Source of the DNA: Nocardioides conyzicola | Lineage (GTDB): Bacteria > Actinomycetota > Actinomycetes > Propionibacteriales > Nocardioidaceae | NCBI RefSeq assembly: GCF_039543825.1 | Contig: NZ_BAABKM010000002.1 | Span: 62,001 to 126,000, forward strand | Direction: 5' to 3' | Length of the DNA stretch: 64,000 nucleotides | Part shown: positions 53,834 to 64,000 of the stretch, one piece after another | How positions within the stretch are numbered: the stretch's first letter is position 1 | How the letters are laid out: every line of letters starts with the position of its first letter | Notes under the pieces: model-generated | What the model was told of the DNA's origin: nothing | Database searches by the model: none | What the model saw: the letters and a program-made list of their open reading frames with translations, nothing else | Made by a program: the position numbers and the translations under genes

Positions 53834-55221
53834 GCGTCCGGGCGGCCTCGCGCACGTCGTTCGACCGACGCCTGATCGCGCCGATGGTCCTCGGGTCGAC
53901 GCTCAACCCGGTCAACTCGTCGATCATCGCGGTGTCGCTGGTGCCGATCGGTCACGCCCTCGGCGCCTCTCCGTCGCGCACGGCATGGCTCGTCTCGTCG
54001 CTCTACCTCGCCACCGCCATCGGCCAGCCGGTCGTCGGCCGCCTGATCGACGTGCTCGGACCCCGACGGCTCTACCTCATCGGTACGGCGATGGTGGGCG
54101 TCGCCGGGCTGATCGGGCTGCTCGCCCAGGACCTGTGGGTGCTGGTCGCCGCGCGGGTGGTGCTCGGGTTCGGCACCTGTGCGGGCTACCCGGCAGCGAT
54201 GTCCCTGATCCGCAGCGAGGCGCGGCGTACCGGCGAGGACAGCCCGGCCGGCATCCTCACGCTGCTCGCCATCGCCAACCAGACCGTGGCGGTCATCGGT
54301 CCGACGATCGGCGGGCTGCTGATCGCGGTCGGCGGCTGGCGCAGCACGTTCGCGGTGAACATCCCGCTGTCGCTCGTCTGCCTCTGGCTCGGCAGCCGGC
54401 GTCTGCCCCTCCGCACTCCGCCGGCGGACGACGCGGACCGGCCGCCGCGCGTCGACTACGCCGGCGTCGCGCTCTTCTCGTCCGCCCTCGTGTCGCTGCT
54501 GTTCTTCCTGATGGAGCCGCAGACCGGCCTGCTCCCCCTGCTGGTGGTCACCGCGGTGGCCGCCGCCGGCTTCGCTGCCGTCGAGTCGCGGGTGGCCGCG
54601 CCGTTCATCGACGTCCGCCTGCTGCGCGGCAACCTGCCGCTGGTCGCGACGTACGTGCGCGGCCTGCTCACGATGACGGTGAGCTACACCTTCATCTTCG
54701 GCGTCACCCAGTGGATGCAGGAGGGGCGCGGGCTCGACCCGTCGACCGTGGGACTGGTCATCATGCCGATGTTCGGCACGGCGATCGCGATCTCGGCGCT
54801 CACCGGACGCCGACCGGAGATCCGCGGCAAGCTGATCGTGGGCGCAGCCGTCCAGGTCGCCGCCTGCGCGGTCGTCCTGGCGCTCGACGACAGCATCCCG
54901 ATCTGGGTGCTGCTCGCCTTGACGCTGCTGCTCGGCGTCCCCCAGGGACTCCTCGGCCTGGGCAACCAGAACGCCGTCTACCACCAGGCCGACCCCGCCC
55001 GGACGGCGTCGTCGGCCGGACTGCTGCGCACGTTCATGTACCTCGGCGCGATCGTCGCGTCGGCGGCCACCGGCGGCTTCCTCCACGACGGCGCGACCGA
55101 GACGGGCCTGCACCACCTCGGCCTCTTCATCCTCGGCGTCTCGACGCTGATGCTCCTGTGCACCGTCCTGGACCGCTCGCTCGCGCGGGTCGGCCGCCCC
55201 GCGACCACCGCGCTCAGCTGA
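53830..55221 (+). CDS. MFS multidrug transporter (DHA2-like)
   Basis: The 463-residue transporter has about 13-14 helices. SLVPIGHALGASPSRTAWLVSSLYLATAIGQPVVGRLIDVLGPRRLYL holds motif A, and VLGFGTCAGYPAAMSLIRSEA holds a motif-C-like antiporter segment. It exports drugs or metabolites by proton antiport. It is translated with the MarR gene, which implies substrate-induced efflux. The last eight bases overlap the convergent DinB-family gene. Confidence 0.93.
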   Translation: MSVRAASRTSFDRRLIAPMVLGSTLNPVNSSIIAVSLVPIGHALGASPSRTAWLVSSLYLATAIGQPVVGRLIDVLGPRRLYLIGTAMVGVAGLIGLLAQDLWVLVAARVVLGFGTCAGYPAAMSLIRSEARRTGEDSPAGILTLLAIANQTVAVIGPTIGGLLIAVGGWRSTFAVNIPLSLVCLWLGSRRLPLRTPPADDADRPPRVDYAGVALFSSALVSLLFFLMEPQTGLLPLLVVTAVAAAGFAAVESRVAAPFIDVRLLRGNLPLVATYVRGLLTMTVSYTFIFGVTQWMQEGRGLDPSTVGLVIMPMFGTAIAISALTGRRPEIRGKLIVGAAVQVAACAVVLALDDSIPIWVLLALTLLLGVPQGLLGLGNQNAVYHQADPARTASSAGLLRTFMYLGAIVASAATGGFLHDGATETGLHHLGLFILGVSTLMLLCTVLDRSLARVGRPATTALS

Positions 55222-55963
55222 GGCGCGCCTCCAGGATGGCCAGGTCGCGCTCGGCGAAGCGGCGGTGCTCCCACTCCTCGTTGATGATCGCGCCGATGCA
55301 CCGGCGTACGGGATAGCTCTCCGGCTCCGGGTAGCCCGGCTCGAGCACCGGCTCGGTCATCGAGGCGAGCTGCTCGTCGGTCAGCCGGGCGATGAACTCC
55401 CCCACCGTCGCCATCCGGTCGGCGCGGGCCGACAGCACCTCGTCCAGGCCCGGCCGCGCGTCGAGGTCGTTGGGCAGGATCCCGTCCGGGTCGTCCATCT
55501 CGGAGTGTGGGAGGCCGAGGGGGTGGTACGGCGCCGGGTCGCCGAGCAGCGCGCGCAGCACCCAGGCATCGGTCGCCATCAGCAGGTGGCGCAGGGTCTG
55601 GATGAACGACCACTCCTCGTCGACCTGCTCGTCGAGCATCTCGGGCGGCAGCCGGCGCGCGCGCTCGACGGTCTCGGCCCACCGGCGCTCGATGATCGGC
55701 CACGCGACCCGGAAGCCGTCGGCGTCCTTCGGGCGCATCAGCGGCCGCTCCGGGTCGAGCCGGTCCATCTCGGCCCTCACGAACGGCATCACGTCGACGC
55801 CGTTGACGACCAGGTGGTCGAAGTCGCCGTCGAGCTCGAGGCGGTCGGCCCAGGCGCCGCGGAACAGCGCGCCGCTCAGGTTGAGGTCGCTGAACCGGCT
55901 CCCGCTCAGGTCGACGACCTTGAAGCGGGAACCGGTCAGGTCACGTTCGATGAACTCCACCAT
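55214..55963 (-). CDS. DinB-family protein with N-terminal pentapeptide repeats
   Basis: The 249-residue protein starts with pentapeptide-like repeats (DLTGS RFKVV DLSGS RFSDL NLSGA LFRGA, residues 8-40), followed by a DinB_2 four-helix domain: WPIIERRWAETVERARRL, EEWSFIQTLRHLLMATDAWVLRALLG and NEEWEHRRFAERDLAILEA, where the three His/acid positions of metal-binding DinB proteins lie. DinB-type proteins are often thiol-transferases or metal-dependent hydrolases of unknown substrate. The combination with pentapeptide repeats is known in actinobacteria. It converges on the MFS gene. Confidence 0.85.
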   Translation of the reverse strand: MVEFIERDLTGSRFKVVDLSGSRFSDLNLSGALFRGAWADRLELDGDFDHLVVNGVDVMPFVRAEMDRLDPERPLMRPKDADGFRVAWPIIERRWAETVERARRLPPEMLDEQVDEEWSFIQTLRHLLMATDAWVLRALLGDPAPYHPLGLPHSEMDDPDGILPNDLDARPGLDEVLSARADRMATVGEFIARLTDEQLASMTEPVLEPGYPEPESYPVRRCIGAIINEEWEHRRFAERDLAILEARLS

Positions 55964-56001
55964 GGCGGCAGCCTGCCACCGGCCACCGACACGGGGAACG
56001 A

Positions 56002-56532
56002 TCAGCGGTGGACGGGCCGCGGGAGGCTCGCGTTGGGCACCCGGTTCTCGGCGTCGATCATCCAGGCGAGCTGCTCGAGGCGCTCGATGATCGCGTGCAG
56101 GATGTCGGCGCTGGTCGGGTCCTCGGCGTCCACGTCGTCGTGGATCCGGCGGGCGGTGCCGGCCACGGCGTACAGGCTGGCCGCGATCAGGTCGACGGTG
56201 TCCGCGGTGCTGACCTCACCGGTCGGGAACTCCGGCAGGCTGGACCGCTCGGCGACGGTGGCGGCGCGGCCGTCGGGGGTGACGTAGACGGCCCGCATCC
56301 GCTCGGCGACCTGGTCGGAGAACTCACGAGCGGCGTCGACGACCTCGTCGAGCGCGAGGTGGAGGTCGCGGAAGTTGAGGCCGACCACGTTCCAGTGCGC
56401 CTGCTTGCCGACGAGGTGCAGGTCGATCAGGTCGACGGAGAGCTGCTGGAGGTGGGTCGCCAGCTGCTCGGAGGCGGTGAACGGCGGGCGGGCGGCGTGG
56501 GTGGTCTGGTCGCTGTGCAGCAGATCGGTCAT
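56002..56532 (-). CDS. dps: Dps family DNA-protecting ferritin-like protein
   Basis: The 176-residue four-helix protein has the Dps ferroxidase motif LHLVGKQAHWNVVGLNFRDLHLALDEVVD, with the second Asp/Glu ligands nearby. Dodecameric Dps oxidises Fe(II) with peroxide, stores iron and often binds DNA. AGGTG lies just before the ATG. The 87-base divergent region carries a palindromic FurA-type box and an iron-box-like palindrome, so expression is probably induced by peroxide and by iron status. Confidence 0.95.
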   Translation of the reverse strand: MTDLLHSDQTTHAARPPFTASEQLATHLQQLSVDLIDLHLVGKQAHWNVVGLNFRDLHLALDEVVDAAREFSDQVAERMRAVYVTPDGRAATVAERSSLPEFPTGEVSTADTVDLIAASLYAVAGTARRIHDDVDAEDPTSADILHAIIERLEQLAWMIDAENRVPNASLPRPVHR

Positions 56533-56551
56533 GACACCTACTCAAGCACCT

Positions 56552-56572
56552 TTTCTGGATCGATTCCAGAAA
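56552..56572. promoter_or_regulatory. FurA-type box upstream of dps
   Basis: TTTCTGGA-TCGAT-TCCAGAAA is a perfect 8-bp dyad with a 5-bp spacer. The same layout occurs at the furA promoter (60736-60756) with one difference, and it resembles the mycobacterial FurA operator. It lies 20 bases upstream of the dps start. Confidence 0.82.
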
Positions 56573-56588
56573 GGTGAGGCTAGCCTCA
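56570..56588. promoter_or_regulatory. Iron-box-like palindrome (IdeR/DtxR type)
   Basis: The 19-mer ending in TGAGGCTAGCCTCA matches the DtxR/IdeR consensus TTAGGTTAGSCTAACCTAA at 14 of 19 positions, and its core is a perfect 14-bp palindrome. It abuts the FurA-type box and lies between dps and the divergent membrane protein gene. Confidence 0.6.
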
Positions 56589-56619
56589 GCGGGCGTACGG
56601 CGGGCCCGATACTGGTCCC

Positions 56620-57120
56620 GTGCGTGACACCCATCCCCTCTCCGACCCGCTCGGCTTCGCCCGCGGCGGCGAGGGTGCGATCACCGGCACGGTCGTCTGT
56701 GCGGCCGCGATCGCCGCCAGCGCCGGCGTCGTCCACACGACCGGCCAGCTCGTCCTGACCATCCTCGGCACGGTCCTCGTCTACTGGATCGCCCACGTCC
56801 ACGCGATCACCATCGGCAGCGCGATGAACCGCAAGCACCACCCGCTGGCCGCGTTCCGGGCCGCGTTCGTGGAGGCGCTGCCGATCGTGGGCGCCTCCGT
56901 GGTCCCGCTCGTCGTGCTGCTGGTCATGCGGCTGTTCGGCGCCAGCCTCCGCACCGGTGGGTGGGCAGCGCTCTACGCGACGATCGTCCTGCTCGCGGTG
57001 TACAGCTACCAGGCGGGTGCCCGTGGCGGTCTCGCGACGCGTGGCCGGCTCGCCAGCGCCCTCGTCGGAGCGCTCGTCGGGGTCCTCGTCGTCGCGCTCA
57101 AGCTGCTGCTGCAGCACTGA
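56620..57120 (+). CDS. Small integral membrane protein of unknown function
   Basis: The 166-residue protein has about four hydrophobic helices (TGTVVCAAAIAASAGVV, LVLTILGTVLVYWIAHVHAITIG, IVGASVVPLVVLLVMRLFG, AALYATIVLLAVYSYQAG) plus a C-terminal one. HVHAITIGSAMNRKHH is His-rich, which could bind a metal, but no characterised family is recognisable to me. GATACT lies six bases before the GTG, so the gene looks leaderless. Its promoter region is shared with dps and contains the FurA and iron-box sites, so iron or peroxide regulation is possible. Confidence 0.75.
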   Translation: MRDTHPLSDPLGFARGGEGAITGTVVCAAAIAASAGVVHTTGQLVLTILGTVLVYWIAHVHAITIGSAMNRKHHPLAAFRAAFVEALPIVGASVVPLVVLLVMRLFGASLRTGGWAALYATIVLLAVYSYQAGARGGLATRGRLASALVGALVGVLVVALKLLLQH

Positions 57121-57178
57121 GCGCAGGCCGGGTCGCCGGTCAGGTTGTCGGCAGGTCCGGCTCCCTACGGTCGCGACC

Positions 57179-57991
57179 ATGTCCCCACGAGTGTTCCGCG
57201 CACCCAAGGTGCCCGAGGTCTTCCTGCTGTTCTGGATCGTCAAGCTGCTCACGACCGGGATCGGCGAGGCCGGCGCCGACTTCATGGGGTCGGTGAGCAT
57301 CCCGCTGGCCGGCGTCGTCGGCGTCGGCGGCTTCTTCGTCGCACTGTGGTTCCAGCTGCGCGCTGACACCTACCACCCGGTCCGCTACTGGGTGACGGTG
57401 CTGATGGTCGCGCTCTTCGGCACGATGATCGCCGACGGACCGCACGTGGCGCTCGGTACGCCGTACTACGTCGACTCGGCGATCTACTTCCTGCTGCTGT
57501 GCGCGCTGCTCACGTGGTGGCAGCGCAGCGAGGGCACCTTGTCGGTGCACTCGATCACCACAGCCCGGCGCGAGAGGTTCTACTGGGGCACCGTGCTGCT
57601 GACCTTCGGCCTCGGGACCGCGGTCGGCGACACCACGGCGATCAACATGGGGCTCGGGTTCGGCTGGTCCATCGCGCTCTTCGGGGTGCTGATCCTGGTG
57701 CCGTTCGGCCTGTGGAGGCTCGGGCTGAGCGCGACCGCGGCGTTCTGGGCGTCGTACGTGCTCACCCGGCCGCTCGGCGCGTCCGTGGCCGACTGGCTCG
57801 GGAAGCCGCCGTCGCAGGGCGGCCTCGACTGGGGCGACGGCACCGTCACCGCGCTCGGCCTCGGGCTCTTCGCGGTGCTGGTCGCCTACCTGACGATCAC
57901 GCACGGTGACGTCGAGGGCACCCACGCCCACCACGACGAGGACCCCCGGCCAGCGGAACCGCTGGCCGAGGGCCCTCACGTCACGACCTGA
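57179..57991 (+). CDS. COG4705-type membrane protein
   Basis: The 270-residue protein has about eight helices and a repeated signature seen in COG4705 proteins: FWIVKLLTTGIGEAGADFMG, VLLTFGLGTAVGDTTAINMGLG and SYVLTRPLGASVADWLG, each a G-x-A-G/V-x-D motif in a helix. Similar proteins have been linked to manganese transport; the substrate here is not determined. A charged His/Asp-rich tail ends the protein. TACGGT lies seven bases before the ATG, so it is probably leaderless. A perfect 10-bp hairpin lies in its last codons, before convergent katG. Confidence 0.82.
   Translation: MSPRVFRAPKVPEVFLLFWIVKLLTTGIGEAGADFMGSVSIPLAGVVGVGGFFVALWFQLRADTYHPVRYWVTVLMVALFGTMIADGPHVALGTPYYVDSAIYFLLLCALLTWWQRSEGTLSVHSITTARRERFYWGTVLLTFGLGTAVGDTTAINMGLGFGWSIALFGVLILVPFGLWRLGLSATAAFWASYVLTRPLGASVADWLGKPPSQGGLDWGDGTVTALGLGLFAVLVAYLTITHGDVEGTHAHHDEDPRPAEPLAEGPHVTT
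57947..57968. terminator. Hairpin at the end of the COG4705-type gene
   Basis: CGGCCAGCGG and CCGCTGGCCG form a 10-bp perfect stem around AA, inside the last codons and 27 bases before the end of katG. It may be a bidirectional terminator; no T-tract. Confidence 0.4.
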
Positions 57992-57994
57992 GGA

Positions 57995-60716
<2,722 letters not shown>

Positions 60717-60735
60717 GCTCGGCAGTCTTGCGCGC

Positions 60736-60756
60736 TTTCTGGAACGAGTCAAGAAA
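60736..60756 (-). promoter_or_regulatory. FurA box and promoter of furA-katG
   Basis: On the minus strand TTTCTTGA-CTCGT-TCCAGAAA overlaps the -35 TTGACT; the -10 AAGACT follows after 17 bases, and the ATG seven bases later. This matches the arrangement in mycobacterial furA. The box also covers the stop codon of the upstream ClC-family gene. Confidence 0.88.
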
Positions 60757-62053
60757 GACTCGCGGTGGCCCTCCGGGTCGTGATGTCCGACAGCAGGTCG
60801 CCGACGACGAGGGCCACGACGGCGCCCAGGATGACCACCGGCATCTGGCTCGTGGCGGCGTCGCCGAGGAGCAGCACCACCAGGAGCACGCTGGTGATCG
60901 GCAGCCCGATCACCGCGACCCCGGCCGCCATCCCGATCGCCAGCGCAGGGACCAGGTCGATGCTCGGGAACAGCACGCTGGTCAGCACACCGAGCGCGGC
61001 ACCCAGGAAGATCGCCGGGAAGGCCGGGCCGCCTCGGAAGGCACCGAGACAGACGGCGTACGCGATCCCCTTGAAGACGACCAGCGCCACGAGTGCACCG
61101 GTCGACCACGAGCCCGGGCTGCTCGTGAGGACGCCGAGGGACGCCTGACCGGACAGGGCGACCTCCGCCGGAGAGTGGTCCGTCAGGACGGCGTACGCCG
61201 CGGCGCTGCAGCCGGCGACCACGCCGGCGCCGATGGTGGCGGGCAGCACGTGCTCGGCCGCGATCGCCGCCACCCGGCGTCCGGCGCCGAAGATCAGCCA
61301 CGTCACGACGGCCACGACCGCGGCCAGCGGGAGGACGACGACCACGTCGCCGACGGAGAGCGGGGTCGGCTGCAGGCCGGGGATCGAGAGCGAGCCGATA
61401 CCGAAGCCGGTCCAGTCGCCGAGTCCGGTGAAGAGCAGGGCCCCGACCCCGCTGGCCACCAGGCAGGGCAGCAGGACGAGCGTCGCCTGGCGCCGGGCCA
61501 GCCCGACGATCTCGAGGAAGAGGATCGCGGCGATCAGCGGGTTGCCGAAGATCGCCGAGATGGCGGCCGCCGACCCCGCGCCGGACAGGATCGTGACGGC
61601 CTGCGGGTCCTCGGCGAACGGGGTCCACCTGATCGCGAGCAGGGCGAGCCCACCGCCGATCGCGATCAGCGGCGCCTCCGGCCCGATCACGGCACCCAGG
61701 GCGAGGCCGGCTCCCGCGGCGAGGACGACCCCGGGCACGGCGCCGGGCGAGCTCCCGCCGGCCGAGAACCCGTCCGCGGGCACGTGGCCGCCGTGACCCG
61801 GGAGGTACCTCACGGCCAGGCCGACAAGCACGCCCGCGAGCGCGAGGGCGGCGATCGCCCACCAGGCCGGCGGCTCGTCGTACCCCAGCTCGTGCGGCAG
61901 CGAGTGCCAGAGCAGGTGCTCGAGCTCGTGGACGGCGGCCAGGAAGAGGAACGCCACCAGGGACAGCGGGATCCCGAGCAGCGCCGCCCAGCCGAGCAGC
62001 CCCAGGTAGCGACGGTCGTGCAGGAGCGGACCGGCCTCAGCGTCGCGGGTCAT
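60749..62053 (-). CDS. ClC family chloride channel/antiporter
   Basis: The 434-residue protein has about ten helices in the ClC fold. Selectivity-filter equivalents are diverged: GHGGHVPADGFSAGG at the N-terminal GSGIP position, IGPEAPLIAIGG for GREGP, and FRGGPAFPAIFLGAALG for GIFAP. FGNPLIAAILFLEIVGLARRQ is typical of the family. Whether it carries chloride, and by channel or proton exchange, is uncertain, because the gating Glu position is not clear. Its stop codon lies in the FurA box, so FurA binding could affect read-through into furA. Confidence 0.87.
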   Translation of the reverse strand: MTRDAEAGPLLHDRRYLGLLGWAALLGIPLSLVAFLFLAAVHELEHLLWHSLPHELGYDEPPAWWAIAALALAGVLVGLAVRYLPGHGGHVPADGFSAGGSSPGAVPGVVLAAGAGLALGAVIGPEAPLIAIGGGLALLAIRWTPFAEDPQAVTILSGAGSAAAISAIFGNPLIAAILFLEIVGLARRQATLVLLPCLVASGVGALLFTGLGDWTGFGIGSLSIPGLQPTPLSVGDVVVVLPLAAVVAVVTWLIFGAGRRVAAIAAEHVLPATIGAGVVAGCSAAAYAVLTDHSPAEVALSGQASLGVLTSSPGSWSTGALVALVVFKGIAYAVCLGAFRGGPAFPAIFLGAALGVLTSVLFPSIDLVPALAIGMAAGVAVIGLPITSVLLVVLLLGDAATSQMPVVILGAVVALVVGDLLSDITTRRATASLS

Positions 62054-62062
62054 ACCCGGACG

Positions 62063-63409
62063 CTACTGCTCCGCGGGGGTCTCCTCCTTCGGGCCGGCCG
62101 TGATCGAGGCGATCAGGTTCTGGGCGATGCCGAGCCCGGCTCCCCCCATGGTCATCGCCTTCGCCAGCAGGTCCTCCATGCCGTCGCCGCCGTTGAGCAC
62201 GACCAGGTTGTCGATGTTGCCCAGCGCACCGGCCCCGGCCGCCACGATCTCGGGGTAGCGCTCGGCGATGATCTGCGCGATGACCGCGTCCTGGTTCTCG
62301 GCCAGCGCGTCGGCGCGAGCCTTGATGCCGGCCGCCTCCGCCAGGCCCTTGGCCTGGATCACCGCGGCCTCGGCGTCACCGGTGGCCTTGGTCGCCTCGG
62401 CCTCCGCGTTGCCGGTCAGCGTGGTCTGCTGCGCCTCGGCCTGGGCGCGCGCGATCGCGGCATCGCGCTCGGCGTTGGCGATGGTGACCTGGCGGTAGGC
62501 CTCGGCGTCGGCAGGCTTGCGGACCTCCGTGTTGAGCACCTTCTCCTGACGCTGGGCGTCGAGCTCGGCGGCGGCGGTCTCGGCCCGGACGACCTCCTGG
62601 CGCGCCTGGGCCTGCATCAGCGGGCCGGCCTGGGCGGACTCGGCCTTCGCCTTGTCGACGTCGGCCTGGTAGGCCGCCTGCTCGATCTGGGACTGGCGCA
62701 CCGCCTCCGCCTTGCGGGCGTCGGCGACCTGCTCGGCCTGGGTGGCCTCCTGGTCACGCTGCGCCGCCGCGATGCGCGCGGCGGCCTCGATCGCGGCTGC
62801 CTGCGGCTTGCCGAGGTTGTTGATGTAGCCGACCTCGTCGTCGATCTCCTGGATCTGGAGCGAGTCGACGATCAGGCCGAGCTTGCCGAGGTCGTCGGCC
62901 AGCGACGAGCGGATCGCGCTGGTCAGGGACTCGCGGTTGTGCAGCATGTCCTCGACCGAGAGCCCACCGACGATCGCCCGCAGGTGGCCGGCGAACAGCT
63001 CGTGGATGGTCCCGACCAGGACGTCCTCGGTCTGCTCGAGGAAGCGACGTGCGGCGTTCGCGATGCTGGACTTGTCGTCCGCGACCTTGAAGACGACGAC
63101 GCCCTTCACGGTCAGCGGGATCGACTGGTTCGACGGCGCCTTCACCGTGAGGGTCGTCGTCCGCAGGCCGAGGTAGAAGCGGCGGACGGTCTGGAAACCG
63201 GGGATCACGGCGGTGCCGCCTCCGACGACGATCTTGAAGCCGCGCCCGGTGTCACCCGGCATGTCCGCGGAGCTGTCGCCGTGCGCGCCGAGGCCGGAGA
63301 TGATCAACGCCTCGTTGGGCTCGGCGACGCGCCAGACGAGCTTGAAGGCGAGGATCAGGAAGACCAGCGCGACGACTGCGGCGCCGACGATCGTCAGGAT
63401 GGAGGTCAC
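62063..63409 (-). CDS. Flotillin-like SPFH domain protein
   Basis: The 448-residue membrane scaffold has one N-terminal helix (TIVGAAVVALVFLILAFKLVW), a band 7/SPFH domain over about residues 40-215, and a long Ala/Glu/Gln-rich coiled coil (EAAARIAAAQRDQEATQAEQVADARKAEAVRQ onward) ending in a Gly/Leu/Ile C-terminal region, the flotillin/YuaG layout. It organises membrane microdomains and oligomerises. The GTG at 63409 starts the membrane helix. It is followed by the ClC gene and preceded by a small NfeD-like gene, the usual flotillin partner. Confidence 0.93.
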   Translation of the reverse strand: MTSILTIVGAAVVALVFLILAFKLVWRVAEPNEALIISGLGAHGDSSADMPGDTGRGFKIVVGGGTAVIPGFQTVRRFYLGLRTTTLTVKAPSNQSIPLTVKGVVVFKVADDKSSIANAARRFLEQTEDVLVGTIHELFAGHLRAIVGGLSVEDMLHNRESLTSAIRSSLADDLGKLGLIVDSLQIQEIDDEVGYINNLGKPQAAAIEAAARIAAAQRDQEATQAEQVADARKAEAVRQSQIEQAAYQADVDKAKAESAQAGPLMQAQARQEVVRAETAAAELDAQRQEKVLNTEVRKPADAEAYRQVTIANAERDAAIARAQAEAQQTTLTGNAEAEATKATGDAEAAVIQAKGLAEAAGIKARADALAENQDAVIAQIIAERYPEIVAAGAGALGNIDNLVVLNGGDGMEDLLAKAMTMGGAGLGIAQNLIASITAGPKEETPAEQ

Positions 63410-63440
63410 AAGGGGCTCTTCTCAGAGTCGTCGGGGTGGG

Positions 63441-63677
63441 TCACATCGCCGCCGAGACGAAGACGATGCGGGGCTGCGTGTAGGACATGACGCGGACCAG
63501 CGTGCCGATCGGGATCGTGTCGGTGCCGACGTACGGGTAGGCGTTGAAGGCCTCGCTGCCGCCGCGGACGGGGAGGATGACCTCCCCCACCAGGCCGGGA
63601 CCGACGGTGCCGGTGACCCGACCCTCCTGCCCGACCACGCCGCCGTCCTCGCGGTCCACACTGGAACGCCGTGACAT
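63441..63677 (-). CDS. Small NfeD-like OB-fold protein (flotillin partner)
   Basis: The 78-residue protein MSRRSSVDREDGGVVGQEGRVTGTVGPGLVGEVILPVRGGSEAFNAYPYVGTDTIPIGTLVRVMSYTQPRIVFV resembles the NfeD C-terminal OB fold (V-G-Q-x-G-x-V-x-G, then the G-x-V-V-x-V strand). It has no membrane helix, so it may be a soluble partner of the flotillin that follows 31 bases downstream. ATG at 63677 is preferred; a longer frame start is in unrelated sequence. Confidence 0.7.
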   Translation of the reverse strand: MSRRSSVDREDGGVVGQEGRVTGTVGPGLVGEVILPVRGGSEAFNAYPYVGTDTIPIGTLVRVMSYTQPRIVFVSAAM

Positions 63678-63807
63678 GGTGCCTCCGAGTCTGCAGCGGA
63701 CGAGGTCCGGTTGCTCGAACACATCCGGTGACGGGGATTCAACCAGTGGAACCGGTGCCGTGCATCCCGATCCGTCCAACGACCGGGCGGGCCGGTAAGT
63801 TCGCGGG

Positions 63808-64000
63808 GTGTCCGACAACCGCCCACGCCGTACCTTCGCGGTGATCAGCCACCCCGACGCCGGCAAGTCCACGCTCACCGAGGCGCTCGCGCTGCACGCG
63901 CGGGTGATCACGGAGGCGGGCGCCGTGCACGGCAAGGGCGGTCGGCGCGCCACCGTCTCCGACTGGATGGACATGGAGAAGGCCCGCGGCATCTCGATCA
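63808..64000 (+). CDS. prfC: Peptide chain release factor 3 (5' part only)
   Basis: Only the first 64 codons are in the window. [64 protein letters not shown] holds the G1 HPDAGKST and the G2 region RGISI, with the RF3-specific GAVHGKG and DWMDMEK. RF3 is the GTPase that recycles RF1/RF2 after termination. TAAGTT lies six bases before the GTG, so the gene is probably leaderless. Confidence 0.93.
   Translation, partial: MSDNRPRRTFAVISHPDAGKSTLTEALALHARVITEAGAVHGKGGRRATVSDWMDMEKARGISI

Overview
The window is about 64 kb of uniformly GC-rich DNA from an actinobacterium. The best guess is a Nocardioides-like member of the Propionibacteriales. The evidence is the GC-rich third codon positions, many GTG starts, dense start/stop overlaps (GTGA, TGATG, TAGTG), an imuA'-imuB-dnaE2 mutasome behind an actinobacterial SOS box, a FurA-type box at furA-katG, and many apparently leaderless genes with a -10 hexamer 6-7 bases before the start codon. 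I see no phage, insertion sequence, CRISPR array, tRNA or rRNA gene.

Layout. 1-2641: a truncated zinc-ribbon/cyclase gene, an MFS transporter fused to a cyclic-nucleotide-binding domain whose ribosome binding site lies inside a long hairpin, and a TM2 membrane protein. 2666-9727: hemW, an intergenic repeat element, and the SOS mutasome dnaE2-imuB-imuA'. 9753-12379: a long-chain acyl-CoA ligase and a MOSC protein. 12513-27429: a surface-polysaccharide locus. Its rightward part is an initiating sugar-phosphate transferase fused to a GT4 glycosyltransferase, then galE. Its leftward part is a coiled-coil protein, a lipoprotein, a three-part protein (Rossmann-like, APH kinase, Wzx flippase), a deacetylase, an O-antigen-ligase-like polymerase and two GT4 enzymes. 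A Wzz/BY-kinase-like protein with a degenerate P-loop and a CelD/FemAB-type acyltransferase complete it.

27398-41157: a cupin/JmjC protein, an APH-like kinase overlapping lepA, a TMEM175-type channel, another APH-like protein, rpsT, holA, comEC, comEA, degV and leuS. leuS is preceded by what looks like a leucine attenuator: an 11-residue leader peptide with three Leu codons, then a hairpin and a T-tract terminator. 41178-46179: a TetR regulator with a large operator, diverging from an SDR / saccharopine-dehydrogenase-like / acyl-CoA synthetase / SDR operon. 46243-53280: alkaline phosphatase, an AraC regulator, a Baeyer-Villiger-type monooxygenase, a crotonase, a VOC protein and an acyl-CoA synthetase. 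53396-55963: a MarR-MFS efflux pair and a DinB protein. 56002-64000: an iron/peroxide region with dps, two membrane proteins, katG, furA, a ClC-family channel, flotillin with an NfeD-like partner, and the start of prfC.

How the parts fit. The mutasome answers DNA damage through LexA. dps and furA-katG share the same 21-bp operator (TTTCTKGA-N5-TCCAGAAA), so they probably form one FurA peroxide regulon, with an extra iron-box-like site at dps. The polysaccharide genes cover initiation, glycosyl transfer, modification, flipping, polymerisation and length control. The left edge may be a local cyclic-nucleotide signalling unit, with a cyclase-type protein beside a transporter that keeps an intact cyclic-nucleotide-binding cassette.
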